NCBI GenBank assembly: GCA_033854175.1
Contig: JAWOKN010000198.1
Span: 1 to 26,003, forward strand
DNA: 26,003 nt
Reading direction: 5' to 3'
Source: DATKPE01 sp033854175
Lineage (GTDB): Bacteria; Bacteroidota; Ignavibacteria; UBA10030; SZUA-254
Of the stretch, positions 1 through 7,601 are shown in pieces (position 1 is the first letter of the stretch; each line of letters begins with the position of its first letter). The translations under genes and the position numbers were made by a program. Below the pieces are notes generated by a model. It saw only the letters and a list, made by a program, of their open reading frames with translations. It did no database searches and was not told the origin of the DNA.

Positions 1-2
1 CT

Positions 3-959
3 TCGGGCTTCAGCCCCTATTCCGGCGCTCTTGCCGACAGCATGCTCTTTATCCAGAACCTCCAGGGTGAAATACGGATTGTCAATGCCACCGACGGCCA
101 TGAACTTTCCTCACACCGCCTCGGTGCGTCGGCTTTCGGTACTCCAGTCCTCCAGAATGATACGATGTATGTTGCGATGAGCCGCGATCCCGCAGGCCTT
201 TTCGCCTATACACTGAATACCGCCACAATGCGCTGGAAATTGAACGCCGGCGATATTGAAACCTCGCCCCTCCTGATCCAGGACCGGCTCTATGCCACTA
301 CCTATGACGGCCGCCTGATCTGCGTGAATACTTCCTCAGGCCTTCTCCTCTGGACATTCAGGGCTCCGGAAGTCTCGCAACCCGCCGTCATCCGCTCTTC
401 TCCCGCGGGCGATGACAGCACTGTCGTCTTCGGATGCGACGATCATAAACTTTATGCGGTGAATGCCGCTTCGGGTACCTTGCGCTGGTCCGCGGCTACC
501 CGCGGAAGTATTGTCGCTTCTCCGTCTGTCGCGGATCGAAAGGTGCTTGTGGGTTCACTCGACAGCTCCTTTTATGCCTTCGGACTCGATTCCGGTGACC
601 TGGTCTGGCAGCAGCCGCTCGGTTCCCGCATTTTTGGATCACAGGCCGTCGCCCGCGGTCGTGTCTATGCAGGGACGTCCGGCGGGGATGTCTTTTGCCT
701 CGATATGCTTGACGGTTCTGTGATCTGGAAATCCTCCCTCAAAAGTATCGTGAGCACCACCCCGATGGTGTCGGATACGGTGGTGTATGTCGGATGCGGT
801 GACAAGAAAATTTACGCGCTGTCGGGTTCCAGCGGTTCGATAGTGTGGAGCGGCGATCTGCAGGGGAGGGCCCGCGGGACTCCTCTTGCCTGGAATGGCT
901 TCCTTGTCGTCCTCGACGATACCCACACGGTTTCGGCTTTCCGGGGGGGCGGAAGGTGA
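3..959 (+). CDS. PQQ-type beta-propeller repeat protein (5' end outside window)
   Basis: The frame is open from the first bases of the window, so the true start lies upstream; the ATG at 42 is probably internal. The protein is a run of PQQ-like (BamB-like) propeller blades. Each blade alternates a strand such as VYVGCGDKKIYAL or VYAGTSGGDVFCLD with a turn of the type SGSIVW or DGSVIW, about every 38-40 residues, with seven or so blades visible. Such proteins are usually periplasmic or outer-membrane scaffolds; some bind PQQ, but nothing here shows that this one does. Its stop codon (TGA 957-959) overlaps the ATG of the next gene, so the two are probably translationally coupled. The visible part has no catalytic motif, and no signal peptide can be judged because the N-terminus is missing. 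The fold is confident; the function is unknown. Confidence 0.85.
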   Translation, partial: SGFSPYSGALADSMLFIQNLQGEIRIVNATDGHELSSHRLGASAFGTPVLQNDTMYVAMSRDPAGLFAYTLNTATMRWKLNAGDIETSPLLIQDRLYATTYDGRLICVNTSSGLLLWTFRAPEVSQPAVIRSSPAGDDSTVVFGCDDHKLYAVNAASGTLRWSAATRGSIVASPSVADRKVLVGSLDSSFYAFGLDSGDLVWQQPLGSRIFGSQAVARGRVYAGTSGGDVFCLDMLDGSVIWKSSLKSIVSTTPMVSDTVVYVGCGDKKIYALSGSSGSIVWSGDLQGRARGTPLAWNGFLVVLDDTHTVSAFRGGGR

Positions 960-1750
960 TGACGTCGTTCCGGATTTTTATCCTGCTCCTCTGCTGTCAT
1001 CTTATCACCCGCGCAGGTGCCGGTGGTTTTCAGACCGACGGCGATTCGTCTGCACACCGGGCGCCCCCACATGCTTTCCTGACCGTGATATCGGATGTAC
1101 GCCCGTTCCGCATCTATCTCGATACGGCTTTTCTCGGCCTGACTCCCATCGATTCTGCCGCTGTGCCGGTTGGTCAGCATCTGCTCCGTTCTGTTCCCCT
1201 CGATCCGCTTCAGTGGGAATACTTTCCCGTGATCGATACCCTCCGGTTCACTGAAGGCCAGCTGATCGAAAAACATGTCCGGTTCCAGCGCCTCGTCCGG
1301 GTGGCATCACGCCCCTTTGGCGCTTCGGTCCGGGAGAACGGCCGGGTTCTCGGTGAGACTCCTCTTGAAGTTCCGCTGGAGGATTCGACACGCTGCCTCC
1401 TGGTTTCAAAACCGGGGTTCCAGGATCTCCTGTCGTGCGTCAGAGGGGATACTCTGCTGACACTTGCCCCGACTCTCGGCTCAATCAGTTACCTTCAGCC
1501 TGCCTATCTTTCGCAGAACTCATCGCAAAATCTTCTCCCCGTCTATGTTACCGCGGCTCTGGCGGTCGTCGCGGGCGCGGGCTCTGCATACTGGAAAATT
1601 AAGGCCGATAACTTGAACATCGATTATACCAACACCGGCAATACTGCCGATTTGTCACGCATTCACCACTATGATACGCTTGCGGGTATTTCTCTGGTGA
1701 TATGTCAGGTAAATCTTCTCGGACTGGCCTACTTTCTCTTTACCCGGTAA
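959..1750 (+). CDS. PEGA-domain envelope protein with two C-terminal membrane segments
   Basis: The start is set at the ATG overlapping the upstream stop (TGATG). An in-frame extension further upstream would sit inside the propeller gene. The 263-aa product opens with a hydrophobic signal-like segment (MTSFRIFILLLCCHLITRAG). Two PEGA-type beta modules follow. Residues about 41-78 contain PFRIYLDTAFLGLTPID, and residues about 113-160 contain PFGASVRENGRVLGETPLEV; both show the family pattern of a strand, the xGxTP turn and a second strand. Two probable transmembrane helices lie at about 193-211 and 240-261. PEGA modules are surface or cell-wall beta domains often fused to other partners, and they have no known catalysis. 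Coupling to the propeller gene suggests the two proteins act together in the envelope. The PEGA assignment is from pattern; the function is not known. Confidence 0.75.
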   Translation: MTSFRIFILLLCCHLITRAGAGGFQTDGDSSAHRAPPHAFLTVISDVRPFRIYLDTAFLGLTPIDSAAVPVGQHLLRSVPLDPLQWEYFPVIDTLRFTEGQLIEKHVRFQRLVRVASRPFGASVRENGRVLGETPLEVPLEDSTRCLLVSKPGFQDLLSCVRGDTLLTLAPTLGSISYLQPAYLSQNSSQNLLPVYVTAALAVVAGAGSAYWKIKADNLNIDYTNTGNTADLSRIHHYDTLAGISLVICQVNLLGLAYFLFTR

Positions 1751-1774
1751 GGCGTGATTTTCCCGTTGTATCAC

Positions 1775-1803
1775 TTGACTTTCAGCCACGTCGAAGCTAT
1801 ATT
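1775..1803 (+). promoter_or_regulatory. sigma-70-type promoter of the Crp/Fnr-family gene
   Basis: TTGACT at 1775-1780 and TATATT at 1798-1803 are separated by exactly 17 bp. This is a near-consensus primary-sigma promoter, with a start expected near 1810 and a leader of about 34 bases to the ATG at 1844. Just downstream are two TTGAC direct repeats (1806-1810 and 1814-1818) and the short palindrome TTTG-A-CAAA (1805-1813), which could be an operator over the start site. Inferred from sequence only. Confidence 0.7.
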
Positions 1804-1843
1804 ATTTGACAAATTGACCATTTAAAAACGAAACGGGCGTATC

Positions 1844-2569
1844 ATGAATTTACCGAGCAATCCCCAGGCACCGTTGTCTTCGGATTTGGGAGAAGCGATG
1901 GAGTTTATCCGCAATGTGCCGATTTTTAGTGAGATTGAGGCAAGTGAGCTCGCGAAAATTGTTCGTGTCGGCGTACGCAAGAAGTATAAGAAAACAAGCA
2001 TCATCCTCCTCGAGGAGGAGACCGGTGCCGCCCTGTTTGTCATTATTTCCGGTAAAGTAAAGATTGTCAGAACAGATGATGATGGCAGAGAAGTGATCCT
2101 CTCGATCTTGGGCGAGAACGATTTCTTCGGTGAAATGTCAATACTCGATGGCCTGTCACGCTCTGCGAGCGTTGTGGCGATTACGAAGGCGGAACTCTTT
2201 ATGATCCACCGGCGGGATTTTCTGAATGTTCTCCAGACTGTCCCCGCCGTCGCTATCGCCCTTCTCAAGGAGCTTACGATGCGCCTCCGCAAGGCGGACG
2301 CGCAGATCAAAAGCCTTTCTCTCAAGGATGCTGCGGGTCGTGTCGCCAATGTCATCCTCCAACTCGCCGATGATATCGGCACGATCCGGAAAGGTCGTGT
2401 GGAAATCGATGAGCTTCCCCTCCAGCAGGATCTGGCCAATATGGCAGGTACCTCCCGTGAGACGATCTCCCGCGTGGTTCATATGTTCATTAAGAAGAAT
2501 CATCTTGAACTCCAGGGTAACAAGCTGATCATTAACGATTACGAAAAATTTAAAAGCCTTTATACCTGA
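1844..2569 (+). CDS. Crp/Fnr-family transcriptional regulator
   Basis: This 241-aa protein has the full two-domain layout. An N-terminal cyclic-nucleotide-binding-type beta-roll (about residues 24-140) carries a phosphate-binding-cassette-like loop FFGEMSILDGLSRSAS (E97, R106, S107). A long dimerisation helix follows, then a C-terminal winged helix (about 160-235) with a recognition helix reading GTSRETISRVVHMF. There is no cysteine anywhere, so it is not an iron-sulphur sensor of the FNR type; the conserved Glu and Arg make cyclic-nucleotide binding possible but unproven. The gene has its own strong promoter and is followed without a gap by the frame of the PHP gene. Its targets cannot be read from the window. 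The family assignment is secure; the effector is inference. Confidence 0.93.
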   Translation: MNLPSNPQAPLSSDLGEAMEFIRNVPIFSEIEASELAKIVRVGVRKKYKKTSIILLEEETGAALFVIISGKVKIVRTDDDGREVILSILGENDFFGEMSILDGLSRSASVVAITKAELFMIHRRDFLNVLQTVPAVAIALLKELTMRLRKADAQIKSLSLKDAAGRVANVILQLADDIGTIRKGRVEIDELPLQQDLANMAGTSRETISRVVHMFIKKNHLELQGNKLIINDYEKFKSLYT

Positions 2570-2629
2570 GTGATTTTCACGGGGGTCTCTCTCAAGAAGA
2601 GCACTGATCTTGAACCCCGGGAGGGTAGT

Positions 2630-3454
2630 GTGGACGGTAGAGCAGATCTGCATTTACATACGGTACATTCAGACGGAGCCCTGACACCCCGCGAGCTTCT
2701 TGTAAAAGCGAGGGACGCAGGCCTGTCTGTTGTCAGTATCACCGACCATGACAGCGTAGGCGCTCTGGATCTGGCCCTCCTCGATGCCCGGAGCCTTGCG
2801 ATCGAAATCGTCCCGGGTGTCGAATTGAGCGCTTCCTATCAGAATGGTGAGATCCATATCCTTGGCTATTTTGTCGATTGTTCGAATAAGATCCTCCTCG
2901 ATGCTCTGGCGGTGTTCCGCGAGAAACGGAAACTACGGGTCGAACGTATCGTGAATAAACTGCATAAACTGAATATTCCGCTGAAACTTGAGTCGGTGTT
3001 CGCAAACGCCACCGGCGACTCGATCGGCCGCCCCCATGTCGCCAATGCCATGGTGAACGAGGGGCATGCTTCATCCTATTCCCAGGCCTTCCATAAGTAC
3101 CTCGGCGACGGTCGCCCCGCCTTCGAAAAGAAGGACGGCTTCTCCCCCGAGGAAACCATCGAACTTATACGCCAGGCAGGCGGTTTGTCGTTCCTCGCCC
3201 ACCCCGGTACCAGCGTCGATGAGGATTTTATTACTCACCTCATCGATACCGGTCTCGACGGGATCGAGGTCGTCCACCCAAGCCACACCCCGGAATTGAG
3301 CCAGTACTACAGGGGTATTGTCAATCAGTATTATCTCCTCGAGTGCGGAGGATCCGACTTCCACGGCGGTCTGAAAAATGACGATCAGCTGCTGGGATCT
3401 GTGACCATTCCTACCTCTGCTGTCGATGCGATGCGCAGACGCTTGTTCAACTGA
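2630..3454 (+). CDS. PHP-domain phosphoesterase (RnmA/YciV/TrpH-like)
   Basis: A metal-dependent PHP-domain hydrolase of about 274 aa. The motifs appear in order: DLHLHTVHSDG at residues 6-16, ITDHD, VPGVELS, a GRPH segment, FLAHPGT and GGSDFHG. These supply the His/Asp/Glu ligands of a trinuclear metal centre. The length and motif order match the E. coli RnmA (YciV) group, which degrades short RNAs or 3',5'-nucleotide bisphosphates; exact substrate here is inference. I chose the GTG at 2630 because GGGAGGG lies 4-5 bases upstream and the protein then begins close to the first metal motif, as in relatives. The frame stays open back to a GTG at 2570, directly after the preceding stop, and that longer form cannot be excluded. 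The gene is probably co-transcribed with the Crp/Fnr gene. Confidence 0.88.
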   Translation: MDGRADLHLHTVHSDGALTPRELLVKARDAGLSVVSITDHDSVGALDLALLDARSLAIEIVPGVELSASYQNGEIHILGYFVDCSNKILLDALAVFREKRKLRVERIVNKLHKLNIPLKLESVFANATGDSIGRPHVANAMVNEGHASSYSQAFHKYLGDGRPAFEKKDGFSPEETIELIRQAGGLSFLAHPGTSVDEDFITHLIDTGLDGIEVVHPSHTPELSQYYRGIVNQYYLLECGGSDFHGGLKNDDQLLGSVTIPTSAVDAMRRRLFN

Positions 3455-3495
3455 GCGGTCTCTGTTCAGACAAATATTTCTACCAGGATACGAAG

Positions 3496-3981
3496 ATGCC
3501 CAATATCATTGAAGGTCACTTGGATGCAGCGCCATACCGGTTTGCTCTGGTCGTGAGCCGGTTTAACGATTTTATCACGAAACGGCTCCAGGAGAGTGCC
3601 CTCGATTGCCTGACGCGCCACGGCGCCAATGCCGGTAAGATCGATGTCGTCTATTGCCCCGGCGCTTTCGAAATTCCCCAGGTCGCCCAGACCGCAGCTT
3701 CTTCAGGGAAGTATGATGCCGTTCTCTGCCTGGGGTGCGTTATCCGCGGCGAGACCCCCCACTTTGAGTATATTTCCACCGCGGTCGCGACGGGGATCTC
3801 CCGCGTCGCTCTTGCCTCCCGCATTCCGGTGATTTTCGGCGTCCTGACGACCGATACTCTGGAACAGGCGATCGAACGCGCCGGTACGAAGGGCGGGAAT
3901 AAGGGGTGGGATGCCGCGCTTTCGGCGATTGAAGCAGCGGATCTTCAGAAAAAACTTTCTCCACGTAAAAAAGAGGGCTGA
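3496..3981 (+). CDS. ribH: 6,7-dimethyl-8-ribityllumazine synthase
   Basis: This enzyme performs the penultimate step of riboflavin synthesis: it condenses 5-amino-6-ribitylamino-uracil with 3,4-dihydroxy-2-butanone 4-phosphate. The 161-aa length is typical. Diagnostic segments are VVSRFNDFIT near residue 20, the substrate loop PGAFEIPQ (55-62), GCVIRGETPHFEYI with the catalytic histidine at 89, and FGVLTTDTLEQAIERAGTKGGNKG near the C-terminus. The ATG lies 41 bases after the PHP gene. No other rib gene is nearby, so the remaining riboflavin genes must be elsewhere. The PorZ-like gene starts nine bases downstream, suggesting shared transcription. Confidence 0.97.
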   Translation: MPNIIEGHLDAAPYRFALVVSRFNDFITKRLQESALDCLTRHGANAGKIDVVYCPGAFEIPQVAQTAASSGKYDAVLCLGCVIRGETPHFEYISTAVATGISRVALASRIPVIFGVLTTDTLEQAIERAGTKGGNKGWDAALSAIEAADLQKKLSPRKKEG

Positions 3982-3990
3982 TAGGGTGCA

Positions 3991-6315
3991 ATGACTGCCT
4001 CCCGGATTGTGATGCTGATGGTTCTGTCGCTTCTTCCTCTTTCGACTCTTGTCGCCCTCGAGGGCCAGTGGAAAACGTATACCGCAAAGAGGTCTGTTAC
4101 CGACCTCGCGTCCGATTCCACGACGATCTGGGCTGCCACAAGCGGCGGCGCGTTTTCCTACACGATGTCAACAGGTGCGTTTCGTGAGTTTGCTACCGCA
4201 GAAGGGCTCCATTCTATCGATCTCACTGCCGTCGCTATCGACGGCTCCGGTGATGTCTGGTTCGGCGCTTCCAACGGTGTCGTTCACCGGTATAACCCTT
4301 CAACGGGCGAGTGGCAGTATGTTACGGATATCTTTCAGATTCAAAATCCCCAGAAACGTATCAATGCGCTCCGCGTCTACGGGGATTCATTGGTCATACT
4401 GTCGGATCTCGGCGTGAGTATGCTTTCCATATCGAAGATGCAGTTCGGCGATACCTATTTCCGCTTCGGACCCGATTCGGTCCAGATCACCGGTAATGCT
4501 CTCGATTTTACTTTTTATCACGGAAATATGTGGGTCGCAACACGCTCCGGCATTGCTACGACTCCGGTGTCGAATGTCAATCCTTCAGTCCCCCAGTCCT
4601 GGCAGGTGTTTAATTTTGCCAAGGGTTTGCCGACCAATTATGTCACCGCCCTCGCCGTGCTCGCAGATACGTTGTATGCAGCCACTTCGGCCGGCCTTGT
4701 CCGGTTGAACGGGTCGACATGGGATGCCATCCCCGCAACCGCGGGTCTCTTTGTCATCGATATGTCCGCCCGCTCAGTGGGCGTTTGCCCCTGGTGCACG
4801 AATGCAAGCGTCCCCCTTCTTGCCTTTATGACAGCGGATAACCTCTATGCCTTCAGCCCCTCCACAAACCAGCTTGACGTTGTCTCTGGCTTCGGAACTC
4901 CGCTGACCCGCTTGGCAAGAAGCGGCGGTTGGCTCGCCGGCACTCAGTCTTTGGGCGTCATGAATAATTTTCAGCCCCCTTCCTTCGTCATCCCCCCGGG
5001 CCCTCCCTCCAATAGCTTTATCGGTATCGCGGTCGATAACCGCGGCGTCCTCTGGTCGGGTACCGGTATTAGCAACGGTGCGGGGTTTATGAGTTTTGAC
5101 GGCGCCAACTGGAGGCTCTATTCCCATGATTCCGATCCGCGGCTGGATGCCGGTAATAACTATTATCAGGTTTCCGTCGGCGCACATAATTGCAAATGGG
5201 TGTCGAATGCCGGCAGGGGGATCGCCCTGGTCGACGACCAGGGGCGGCTGGTGAGAATTCTCGACGCTACCAACGGGCTCCCCCCAGCTGTGGATACTCC
5301 CGCACCGCCTCCGGCTCGCTCGCATTTTGTCGTCGTCGGCGGTGTCGCAACATCCCCCGACGGCTCAGCCTGGCTTTCGGTCCGGACTCCTCCCCCCGAT
5401 ACAAGCCTGGTCGTCTTTATGCCCGATTCCTCTCTCAGGTATGTCCTCACGTGCGGCCCGGGATGTAATATGCGGAGCCCCCAGAATATTGTCACCAATA
5501 TCGCCATTGACCAGAATGGCACGAAGTGGTTCGCCAATTTTAGCCGCTTCGAATCCTTTACCCCGAACCGCGCCATCGGTTTTTACTTTTATAACGATCA
5601 GATCAGCCTCCCCGGTACTTCCGGCGGCTGGGGGTTCCTGACAACCGATGACGGCATCACGAGCACTGAAGTCTGGTCCGTCGCCGTCGACCAGGATGAT
5701 GCCCTGTGGATCGGCACGGATCAGGGGCTTTCTATAATTTTTGATCCATCGAATCCTCACGCCGATGTCGCAATCTATCACCCCCTGAGGGATCAGGTCA
5801 TCCAGGCGATTGTCCCCGATGCATTGAATAATAAATGGATCGCGACGAAAAACGGCGTTTTTGAGATTTCACCCGACGGAACGGATATCCTGAGCCATTA
5901 TACGGTGGAAAATACCGACGGCAAGCTCCTGAGCGACGATGTCGCCTCCGTCGCCATCGATAACCATACCGGCACTGTCTTTTTCGGAACCGAGAACGGT
6001 CTCTCGGCTCTCTCAACAGCAGCCGTGACTCCCACCGAATCGCTGGGGGAACTGTCCATTTCACCGAATCCGTATTACCTTCCCGCAAGAACGGAACTCC
6101 TTGTTGACGGACTTACCGCGGGATCAACATTGAAAATCCTCAGGATCGACGGCGGCCTCGTCCGCGAGGTTGCTACACCCGGGGGACGCATTGCCTACTG
6201 GGACGGGAAGGATCGCAAGGGCACTCTTGTCCCGACAGGTGTGTATCTTATTGTGGCATATTCACAGGATGGAACAAGTGTTGCGAAAGGGAAAGTGGCG
6301 GTGATTCGGAGATGA
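3991..6315 (+). CDS. PorZ-like secreted beta-propeller protein with T9SS/FlgD-type C-terminal domain
   Basis: A 774-aa exported protein. A signal peptide (MTASRIVMLMVLSLLPLSTL) is followed by two-component-regulator-type propeller repeats with motifs such as IWAATSGGAFSY, VWFGASNGVVHRY, MWVATRSGIAT, LWIGTDQGLSII and VFFGTENGLSAL. The last ~90 residues form an Ig-like region: it begins SISPNPYYLP, contains YWDGKDRKGTLVPTGVYLI and ends in KGKVAVIRR. This is the FlgD-like or type IX sorting-domain pattern. The opening GQWKTYTAKRSVTDLASD recalls PorZ, a T9SS attachment-complex component with two propellers and a retained C-terminal domain. There is no kinase domain, so it is not a hybrid sensor. 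The alternative is a generic T9SS cargo propeller. Export and fold are well supported; PorZ identity is tentative. Confidence 0.75.
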   Translation: MTASRIVMLMVLSLLPLSTLVALEGQWKTYTAKRSVTDLASDSTTIWAATSGGAFSYTMSTGAFREFATAEGLHSIDLTAVAIDGSGDVWFGASNGVVHRYNPSTGEWQYVTDIFQIQNPQKRINALRVYGDSLVILSDLGVSMLSISKMQFGDTYFRFGPDSVQITGNALDFTFYHGNMWVATRSGIATTPVSNVNPSVPQSWQVFNFAKGLPTNYVTALAVLADTLYAATSAGLVRLNGSTWDAIPATAGLFVIDMSARSVGVCPWCTNASVPLLAFMTADNLYAFSPSTNQLDVVSGFGTPLTRLARSGGWLAGTQSLGVMNNFQPPSFVIPPGPPSNSFIGIAVDNRGVLWSGTGISNGAGFMSFDGANWRLYSHDSDPRLDAGNNYYQVSVGAHNCKWVSNAGRGIALVDDQGRLVRILDATNGLPPAVDTPAPPPARSHFVVVGGVATSPDGSAWLSVRTPPPDTSLVVFMPDSSLRYVLTCGPGCNMRSPQNIVTNIAIDQNGTKWFANFSRFESFTPNRAIGFYFYNDQISLPGTSGGWGFLTTDDGITSTEVWSVAVDQDDALWIGTDQGLSIIFDPSNPHADVAIYHPLRDQVIQAIVPDALNNKWIATKNGVFEISPDGTDILSHYTVENTDGKLLSDDVASVAIDNHTGTVFFGTENGLSALSTAAVTPTESLGELSISPNPYYLPARTELLVDGLTAGSTLKILRIDGGLVREVATPGGRIAYWDGKDRKGTLVPTGVYLIVAYSQDGTSVAKGKVAVIRR

Positions 6316-6408
6316 TCGATCGCCAGGGGGAAGAATATTCCGGCTGTAGGGAATGGTGGGGAGGGAGCCAATATATTCTTAATTATTGCACCGAAAGGAA
6401 AGAATTTG

Positions 6409-6684
6409 ATGGACCAGATAGAATCAACAAACGACAATCTTTTCTCGAAACGTGTGAGAGCGGGGAAAAGGACGTATTTCTTTGATGTGAAGGCGACCAG
6501 GTCGGAAAAGGATTTTTATATCGTGATTACCGAGAGCAGAAGGATATCAGAGGAAAAATACGAGAAACATAAGGTGTTCCTCTATAAGGAGGATTTTCAG
6601 AAATTTATCGACGCCCTGACCGAGACCGTCGGGCACGTCGAGCGGGATTTTCTCCAGAAACTTGAACAGCCCGTTATATCCTGA
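6409..6684 (+). CDS. DUF3276 family protein (bacterial PUR-domain nucleic-acid-binding protein)
   Basis: A 91-aa protein starting at the ATG at 6409; GAAAGGAA 8 bases upstream is a fair ribosome-binding site, and a TTG one codon earlier is less likely. The core runs FSKRVRAGKRTYFFDVKATR, then DFYIVITESRR, then KHKVFLYKEDFQKFIDAL. This is the beta-strand and helix order of the PUR repeat in DUF3276 proteins, common in Bacteroidota and spirochaetes, where the Borrelia member BpuR binds RNA and DNA. One repeat is present, so the protein would function as a dimer (family knowledge). It stands alone between two small gaps. A TATATT hexamer at 6372-6377 could be its -10 box, but no good -35 sits at the right distance. 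Confidence 0.85.
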   Translation: MDQIESTNDNLFSKRVRAGKRTYFFDVKATRSEKDFYIVITESRRISEEKYEKHKVFLYKEDFQKFIDALTETVGHVERDFLQKLEQPVIS

Positions 6685-6698
6685 TTGAACGGTTTGTT

Positions 6699-6719
6699 CG
6701 GTTTCGCTGAACCGGTTTT
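6699..6719 (+). terminator. possible weak terminator after the DUF3276 gene
   Basis: CGGTT (6699-6703) and AACCG (6710-6714) can pair across a six-base loop, extendable by a T-G wobble, and are followed by GTTTTC. The stem is short and the T-run is only four bases, so termination would be partial. It begins 15 bases after the DUF3276 stop. Confidence 0.35.
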
Positions 6720-6749
6720 CCTTGCTTCGACCCGCGCGGATTGAGTAGT

Positions 6750-7415
6750 ATGGTGCTTGCCGAATCCTGCACAGCGGTTATTATTAATTATCAGACACCC
6801 GGCCTTGTCGCGGAAGCGTTCAGGTCCCTGCGGAAATTTTACCCGGGCCTTCCGTTGCTGATCGTCGATAACGGTTCCCAAGACGATAGCCGCGGGGTGA
6901 TCGCGTCGCTGTCCGCCGATACCGACCAGCTCGTTCATACACTCTTTAATTCTTCCAATATCCACCACGGCCCCGCCATGGATCTGGCTGCCCGTTCCGT
7001 TATGACCCCTTTCGTCCTTTTCCTTGATTCCGATTGTTCGGTCCGTAAAGCCGGCTTCGTTGAGCAGATGATCGGCCTTGCCTCGGAGTCTCCCGGCAAT
7101 TATGCCGTCGGGAAGAGGATTTATATGGATAAACGGGGCTTTGATGTTCCCGAACATCCGGGCGCTATTCCCTATATCAGACCCATCTGTATGCTTATCC
7201 GCCGGAGTCATTATCTTTCTCTTCCCCCGTTCCGACACCACGGCGCCCCCTGCCTTGAAAATATGCGTGAGGCCGCACATCGCGGCCTCGGCCTGCTTGA
7301 TTTTCCCGTCGCCGATTTCATCCTCCATGAGGGGAGAGGTACCGCGGGCCGCTATGGCTATGGCCTCGGCTGGAAGGGGAAATTGAATCACCTCTTTCAT
7401 AAACTCGGTCTGTAA
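6750..7415 (+). CDS. family 2 glycosyltransferase (GT-A fold), short form
   Basis: A 221-aa protein beginning CTAVIINYQTPGLVAEAF, the usual first strand and helix of GT2 enzymes. The nucleotide-sugar site shows LLIVDNGSQDDS (37-47), and the metal-binding DxD-like motif is FVLFLDSDCS (88-97, DSD at 93-95). These enzymes move a sugar from a nucleotide donor to a lipid, glycan or protein, usually at the cytoplasmic face of the membrane. No transmembrane segment is visible, and the C-terminal part after about residue 150 is short for the family, so it may act on a soluble acceptor. I took the ATG at 6750; a TTG at 6741 and a GTG at 6753 are in frame and no clear Shine-Dalgarno decides between them. 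The acceptor is unknown. Confidence 0.8.
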   Translation: MVLAESCTAVIINYQTPGLVAEAFRSLRKFYPGLPLLIVDNGSQDDSRGVIASLSADTDQLVHTLFNSSNIHHGPAMDLAARSVMTPFVLFLDSDCSVRKAGFVEQMIGLASESPGNYAVGKRIYMDKRGFDVPEHPGAIPYIRPICMLIRRSHYLSLPPFRHHGAPCLENMREAAHRGLGLLDFPVADFILHEGRGTAGRYGYGLGWKGKLNHLFHKLGL

Positions 7416-7510
7416 TATCATGCCCTCCATCTCTTGTCTATTATGACAGGCCAGGTTCATGACATATTGTTAGGTCTGTCTCCCTGGAGCGAACCGTACC
7501 CGTTTTTGCC

Positions 7511-7539
7511 TTGACTATCGTGCCATAATTCTATATATT
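7511..7539 (+). promoter_or_regulatory. sigma-70-type promoter of the DUF177-rpmF-fab operon
   Basis: TTGACT at 7511-7516 and TATATT at 7534-7539 are 17 bp apart, the same hexamers and spacing as the promoter at 1775. The start is expected near 7546, leaving a leader of about 55 bases to the GTG at 7602. A near-palindrome CTATA-TAT-TATAG (7531-7543) covers the -10 box and could be an operator, although AT-rich sequence makes this easy by chance. The rest of the 186-bp gap 7416-7601 shows no gene or terminator. Confidence 0.7.
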
Positions 7540-7601
7540 ATAGCGGTTTTTCTGTAAAATTGGAGAGATTTGATTGTTTTCCGAAGGATCGAGAGGACCC
7601 G

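Noticed and set aside
3991..6315. Treating the propeller as a hybrid two-component sensor.
   Set aside because: Only propeller blades and a sorting-type C-terminal domain are present; there is no histidine kinase, receiver or DNA-binding domain.
6597..7460. A 287-codon minus-strand frame covering the glycosyltransferase gene.
   Set aside because: The plus-strand frame has clear GT2 motifs; the antisense product has no domain features.
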